From: Gammaproteobacteria bacterium
GTDB lineage: Bacteria; Pseudomonadota; Gammaproteobacteria; UBA6429; Thiohalophilaceae
NCBI GenBank assembly: GCA_024641445.1
Contig: JAHEDA010000076.1
Span: 1 to 9,530, forward strand
Direction of reading: 5' to 3'
DNA: 9,530 bases
How positions within the stretch are numbered: the stretch's first letter is position 1; each line of letters begins with the position of its first letter. The notes below the pieces were generated by a model. That model had not been told where the DNA came from. It saw nothing but the letters and a program-made list of their open reading frames with translations, and searched no databases. The position numbers and the translations under genes were made by a program. Shown in pieces: positions 5,861 to 9,530 of this stretch.

Positions 5861-8719
5861 TCAGGTGCGTTCCTGCAGGGCCTTGGCGAGTCGGTCCTCG
5901 ATACCCTTTTTTTGCTTGAGATAGTCAATGGTCTGGAGGTCCTGGCGGCCCTCGTTGGCCATGGCGCGGGAGAGGTCGATGTCGGTGATGTAGATCGGAT
6001 ACTGTTCACCACTGCTGCGTCGCAACAGGATATGGCGGGCCACCGCATTGAAGATGCGCGTACCAAATTCCAGCGTACTGAACTCGCGCTCTTCGCAATA
6101 GATGGTGTAGACATCCTCGTTGCCTTTGCGATCGACCAGCACCTGGATGTTGATAGTGGTTGACGGCTTGATGAAACGGTTCAGGTCGTGCTGTTCAATA
6201 CTCCAGTCACCACTGTAGGTGCGGTCAACCTTGTAAAACAGGATATTCTGCACGCTGGCGTCGTGATTCGTCCCCTGGTTGAAAAACTGCATGCGTTGGC
6301 GCGTGGCCTCGAAAAAGTGCTGGTAGTTTCTGACCAGACTAAGCGGGTCATTGTACTCGCGTGTCTGTGTAAAGAGTGAGCCGCGTTCGTCCAGGATGAA
6401 TACCGACACCAGATTGGGCTGTAACTGATAAAAGCATTGCACCATGCCCAGTTTATTCCGCGCGTAAATGTGCGGCAGGATGGTCTCGGTCAGGGTCTGC
6501 TTGTCGAATACCACCTGCTTGAAGCTGCGGGTGGTGAGGGAGAGGTAATATTGCAGCTCTTCAATATCCTGCATTTTTTCATACTGGAGCGAGTCACTCA
6601 TCATGCTGAGTATGTAGTAATCTTTTTCGATGCCCACAATGTAGCGGAGTGACTCCGGATCGGTCTGATTGTAGAAGTGGGTAATGATGTCTTCTAGCAG
6701 CTCTTCGATGCGATTGGCGATCGAGGTACTGTGAAACCCCGAAAAACTGGTGGCGTTGATGCGTGGCGGGCGGCGACCGCGCGAGGGCGGTGAGGCAGAA
6801 AAATACTCGCTGATAAAGTGCAGCAGGCCGGACACGCCGACGTAACGATAAGTGATGATCTCGTTCCAGCTGTTTACGCATACCTGGTCGATACTCAGCG
6901 CAAGGTTGGCAAACAGACCCCCGAACTTCAGGGCGTCGGTGCGGGTCGAGGTCAGGGCATTTCCCCGCCGGGTATGCGAGGCAAACGGGTCGAGCCCGAC
7001 ATTGACGAAGGTGGCGACATTGACCAGTCGTGGCGTCTGCCGCATGTCATAAATCGTGGCATCCTCGATTGCCGCATCGGGAAACAGTTTATCCAGTTGC
7101 TTGAGGATGGCGCGTAGTTCGCGTTCAGTGAGGGCGCTGCCACGGCCAAACAGGGCCAGCAGGGTATTGGTGCCGATGATCTTGTTGAAGTGACACCAGG
7201 CCAGTAATTCGATGACGCTGTAGGCGCGCTTGAGTGGTGGGGTAATGAGCAGGTCGCGCTCGTTCACCATGCCACTGAAGGCCATCCAGAATTCATTACC
7301 GTCCTCACCCACCAGACGGTGAATGCTGACGTGTGACTCGTGCATATCGTCGGTGATGCCGCGATAGATGATCTCGATCTTGCCGGCCTTGCGTTCAAAG
7401 GCGGCGTAGAGTTTACGGCCCAATATATTCAGGTCGGCCTGATTGATCAGATTGACGCTGGCCTGATTGCGGGCAAAGTCGGATAGAAAGCGGTAGCTAT
7501 GCGTCAGCTCGGCAATGAGGATGCGGCGTTCCTTGGTTACTCGCGGTAGCTTCCAGGACGCACGATTGTCGATCTCTTGCAGCAATTCGTTTTGCCAGTT
7601 CCAGTCGCCCCGGACTACCTGCGTCATCAGGTCGCGGCGCCAACTGTCCTGACCGCTGCGTTGAGTAGTGTCGGTGAGTTTCTCATTGACCTTGATATAA
7701 AAACTGCGCCGCGCCAGTTCGATGCGATCGGCCTCCTCGCGTTGTTGCAGATGGGCCTCTACCCGGCGGAACAGCATGAGGTAGGGGTCGAGCTGGTTGA
7801 TGTCGGTCACGCCGCGAAAGATCATGCGCTTGAATTGCTGGCTCAACATCTCGAAGTCGGGGTACTCGCTGGCGTAGGCCTCCATCAACAGGAGCTTGAG
7901 TACGGATTTGTACGGGGCACTGATACCTTTATATAGGAGCCATAGTGTGGCGCCGTAGAATTCATCGGCCTGTATCCGCTGTGGGCTGCCCAGGTCAATG
8001 TACTCGCCGGGGAGGATACGGCGTTCGTTAGCCAGCTCCTGCACGGCGAGGTCGTAATTGGCCTCATCGTCCGGATTGACCAGCCACCAGGCGGGATAGC
8101 GCCCCGCCAGCAACACGCCGGTGCGATAAAACTCCTCCAACAATAAGTAGTGCTGGGCGCTACCGCTGCTCTCATGGCTTAATTGACCATGCTGCCCCTG
8201 TTTAAACCGCTCCGGATCGACCAGAAAAATGCTGGCCTCGACCTTGAGCGATGCGGCCCAGTTCTCGATCTCCTTGGTCTTGTGGCGCAGGGCCTCGACC
8301 TCGGCATCGTCAAGGGAGTTGTCGTAGATGATCCAGATATCAAAGTCGCTCTCGCTGGGGGAATAGCCGATGGTGCCGGTACTGCCCATAAGGTAGATCG
8401 CCTGGATATCAAACTTACGGTAGGCGCGCTTTTCGTACTCGAAGCCGCGTGCCATGCGCTTAGCAAAGGTCATGGCGGCCGTATTGGGGCTATAATCGGG
8501 CACCCCACAGGCCACGGTCTTGGAGACATAGCCAGGTAGTGAGGGGTGATTGAGGTGGTAGATCAGGGGTAGGAGCTCTAAAAACTCGCGGTGACGTGAA
8601 CGCAGGTCACCCCGGACTCGCTCAAGGCGCGCCTCGTTGAGGGCCAAAAAGCGATCGCGCACACCAACAAGGTCGCCCTTTAGCTCGCTGCCCCCAGGGA
8701 TGTTTTTGTTTCGACTCAT
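5861..8719 (-). CDS. cyaA: Class I adenylate cyclase CyaA
   Basis: Cytoplasmic enzyme converting ATP to 3',5'-cAMP and PPi, the effector of CRP/Vfr-type regulators. From the ATG at 8719 it is 952 aa, longer than E. coli CyaA (848) and close to Pseudomonas CyaA. The N-terminal half carries the family blocks in order: LLPLIYHLNHPSLPGYVS (about 50-67), the nucleotidyltransferase-fold motif LMGSTGTIGYSPSESDFDIWI (about 110-130) with the metal-binding Asp pair of DFD, ENWAASLKVEASIFLVDPERF, HYLLLEEFYRTGVLLAGR, and the GATLWLLYKGISAPYKSVLKLLLMEAY block. The C-terminal half is the less conserved regulatory region. It has no membrane segment. Start choice is uncertain: the frame extends to a TTG at 8740 and has ATGs at 8725 and 8719, none with a clear ribosome site. 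No CRP consensus (TGTGA-N6-TCACA) is visible upstream. The gene is divergent from a PAS-GGDEF gene and followed by the RDD/ubiJ pair. Confidence 0.95.
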   Translation of the reverse strand: MSRNKNIPGGSELKGDLVGVRDRFLALNEARLERVRGDLRSRHREFLELLPLIYHLNHPSLPGYVSKTVACGVPDYSPNTAAMTFAKRMARGFEYEKRAYRKFDIQAIYLMGSTGTIGYSPSESDFDIWIIYDNSLDDAEVEALRHKTKEIENWAASLKVEASIFLVDPERFKQGQHGQLSHESSGSAQHYLLLEEFYRTGVLLAGRYPAWWLVNPDDEANYDLAVQELANERRILPGEYIDLGSPQRIQADEFYGATLWLLYKGISAPYKSVLKLLLMEAYASEYPDFEMLSQQFKRMIFRGVTDINQLDPYLMLFRRVEAHLQQREEADRIELARRSFYIKVNEKLTDTTQRSGQDSWRRDLMTQVVRGDWNWQNELLQEIDNRASWKLPRVTKERRILIAELTHSYRFLSDFARNQASVNLINQADLNILGRKLYAAFERKAGKIEIIYRGITDDMHESHVSIHRLVGEDGNEFWMAFSGMVNERDLLITPPLKRAYSVIELLAWCHFNKIIGTNTLLALFGRGSALTERELRAILKQLDKLFPDAAIEDATIYDMRQTPRLVNVATFVNVGLDPFASHTRRGNALTSTRTDALKFGGLFANLALSIDQVCVNSWNEIITYRYVGVSGLLHFISEYFSASPPSRGRRPPRINATSFSGFHSTSIANRIEELLEDIITHFYNQTDPESLRYIVGIEKDYYILSMMSDSLQYEKMQDIEELQYYLSLTTRSFKQVVFDKQTLTETILPHIYARNKLGMVQCFYQLQPNLVSVFILDERGSLFTQTREYNDPLSLVRNYQHFFEATRQRMQFFNQGTNHDASVQNILFYKVDRTYSGDWSIEQHDLNRFIKPSTTINIQVLVDRKGNEDVYTIYCEEREFSTLEFGTRIFNAVARHILLRRSSGEQYPIYITDIDLSRAMANEGRQDLQTIDYLKQKKGIEDRLAKALQERT

Positions 8720-8778
8720 AGACATACAGCATATCGGCAAATTGAAGGGTTTCTTCAGTTAAGCGCCTGAAAATGACC

Positions 8779-8790
8779 CTGTCGCGACAG
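8779..8790. promoter_or_regulatory. Perfect 12-bp palindrome upstream of cyaA, operator candidate
   Basis: CTGTCGCGACAG is fully self-complementary and lies 59 nt upstream of the cyaA ATG at 8719. Its position and dyad symmetry suit a dimeric regulator. It does not match the CRP consensus or the SOS box, and I do not know its binding protein. Confidence 0.35.
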
Positions 8791-8930
8791 AAGTTTACCT
8801 TTACGCCACGAGACCGGGCCAAAATACGGGATTGCGTCGGGTTTTGGCTTTCCTATACAGTTTTTCCCCCGCCCCGCCGATACAGGCTCAGGCGGCGGAA
8901 CCGAGGGGCCCATTGATTAATTTAACCGCC

Positions 8931-8964
8931 GTGATTCCCGCGCAGGCGAGAATCTAGTAGATTC
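8931..8964. repeat. Degenerate intergenic palindromic repeat (ATTCCCGC type) with an overlapping dyad
   Basis: GATTCCCGC (8933-8941) pairs with GCGAGAATC (8946-8954) around a 4-nt loop with one mismatch. This resembles the widespread proteobacterial extragenic repeat in which ATTCCCGC and GCGGGAAT face each other; the change of GGG to GAG accounts for the mismatch. A second, perfect dyad overlaps it: GAATCTA (8950-8956) and TAGATTC (8958-8964) around a single G. The two stems compete for GAATC, so only one can form at a time in RNA. Confidence 0.55.
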
Positions 8965-9039
8965 AAGGGCTTGGATTTCTGCCAAGGGCAGGGCCGGGTG
9001 AATCAAACCTTACCGAACAAAAACAGGGTGTGTTAAGAG

Positions 9040-9530
9040 ATGCTTGATAAGCTGGATGCCACGCAGTTACGTAATTTACTCACGGCCTGCCCCATCGGGA
9101 TGATGATGCTCGATGCCCAGGGCACCGTCACCTGGGTAAACCCCATTCTGCTCTCCACCCTCGACCTCGACGAAGGCAGCGTTCTGGGTAAGTCCGAGTC
9201 CACGGTGGACCCGTTACTGCGGACCCTGTTTCAGAACGAGGCCATCTTCCACTCCGCAGATGAAAGCGTCGTCCTGGCCGTATCGTCACAGAAGATCGAC
9301 TCTGGCCGTATGCAATACATCATGGATATCTCTACCCTGCGCCGCCTGGTGCGCGAGCGTGATGACCTGCGCCAGAAGGTGCGCGACCTTACCCTTAGCG
9401 ACGACATCACCGGCATGATGAACAAGCGCGGTCTGCTGCACGCCCTGGAGCCCCAGGTTGCACGCAGCCGCCGGTATGGCAACCTGCTCTCGGTGCTGTT
9501 GATACGTGTAGATAACTATCAGGACCTGCT
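9040..9530 (+). CDS. PAS-GGDEF protein, probable diguanylate cyclase (partial, runs off right edge)
   Basis: The first 163 codons are open to the window edge, starting MLDKLDATQLRNLLTACP. Residues about 8-98 look like a PAS sensor domain (CPIGMMMLDAQGTVTWVNP, then MQYIMDISTLRRL at 91-103). A charged helix at about 99-117 (RRLVRERDDLRQKVRDL) is the usual signalling coiled coil. From 118, LSDDITGMMNKRGLLHAL and RSRRYGNLLSVLLIRVDNY match the start of a GGDEF domain, where D-x-LTGL-x-NRR is typical. The family makes c-di-GMP from two GTP in the cytoplasm. The GG(D/E)EF active-site loop lies beyond the edge, so catalytic competence, and any EAL domain, cannot be judged. The start codon is supported only by a weak AAGAG adjacent to the ATG or AGGG 11 nt upstream. 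The gene is divergent from cyaA. Confidence 0.82.
   Translation, partial: MLDKLDATQLRNLLTACPIGMMMLDAQGTVTWVNPILLSTLDLDEGSVLGKSESTVDPLLRTLFQNEAIFHSADESVVLAVSSQKIDSGRMQYIMDISTLRRLVRERDDLRQKVRDLTLSDDITGMMNKRGLLHALEPQVARSRRYGNLLSVLLIRVDNYQDL

Larger units (their letters stand above)
8741..9039. promoter_or_regulatory. Divergent control region between cyaA and the PAS-GGDEF gene
   Basis: No gene is visible in this roughly 300-bp stretch; promoters for both flanking genes should lie here. On the plus strand a weak sigma70-like pair, TTGCGT (8832-8837) and TATACA (8854-8859) with a 16-nt spacer, could serve the PAS-GGDEF gene but would leave a ~170-nt leader. A pyrimidine-rich tract follows at 8860-8878. 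A perfect palindrome (8779-8790) and overlapping inverted repeats (8933-8964) are listed separately. I cannot pick a cyaA promoter with confidence. Confidence 0.5.

Noticed and set aside
6188..8539. Several plus-strand open frames opposite cyaA
   Set aside because: They are antisense shadows of a well-matched cyaA frame, with no ribosome sites and no recognisable motifs.
8622..8822. Minus-strand 66-codon frame overlapping the cyaA start
   Set aside because: It is out of frame with cyaA over the conserved N-terminus, has no domain signal, and ends within cyaA.
8741..9039. CRP-binding site controlling cyaA
   Set aside because: No TGTGA-N6-TCACA or close variant was found on reading either strand.

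Overview
The window looks like a chromosomal segment of a gammaproteobacterium. The main evidence is a Pseudomonas-length class I adenylate cyclase (CyaA), the ubiquinone factor UbiJ, and a pyrophosphate-type phosphofructokinase of the kind known from methanotrophs and sulfur- or ammonia-oxidising proteobacteria. I cannot name the genus. Most of the window is ordinary core metabolism and signalling. The accessory element is at the left edge.

Layout, left to right. Positions 78-1043 (+) encode a complete integron integrase (IntI). It has all catalytic residues and the IntI-specific insertion, and visibly lower GC than the right half. Its recombination site and any cassette array would lie at or beyond the left edge. 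Facing it, on the minus strand, are a SAM-dependent methyltransferase (1106-2329) and, 21 nt upstream of it, a small unrecognised protein of 64 aa (2351-2545); these two are probably co-transcribed. A strong intrinsic terminator (2630-2674) closes the next minus-strand gene, a PPi-dependent 6-phosphofructokinase (2686-4080). This enzyme carries an unusual lysine/alanine-rich, histone-H1-like N-terminal tail of 47 residues. Upstream of it are a 120-aa hypothetical protein (4145-4507) and a translationally coupled pair, an RDD-family membrane protein and UbiJ (5784-4643). A long cyaA gene follows (8719-5861).

A roughly 300-bp divergent intergenic region (8741-9039) separates cyaA from a plus-strand PAS-GGDEF protein (9040 onward) that runs off the right edge. 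A cAMP-synthesising enzyme and a probable c-di-GMP enzyme therefore share one control region. That region holds a perfect 12-bp palindrome and a degenerate copy of a common proteobacterial intergenic palindromic repeat.

I see no CRISPR array, tRNA, rRNA, transposase or phage genes. I do not see a clearly new multi-gene system. The best leads are the integron whose array lies off the left edge, the histone-like tail on the phosphofructokinase, the small conserved-looking protein beside the methyltransferase, and the cyaA/GGDEF control region.
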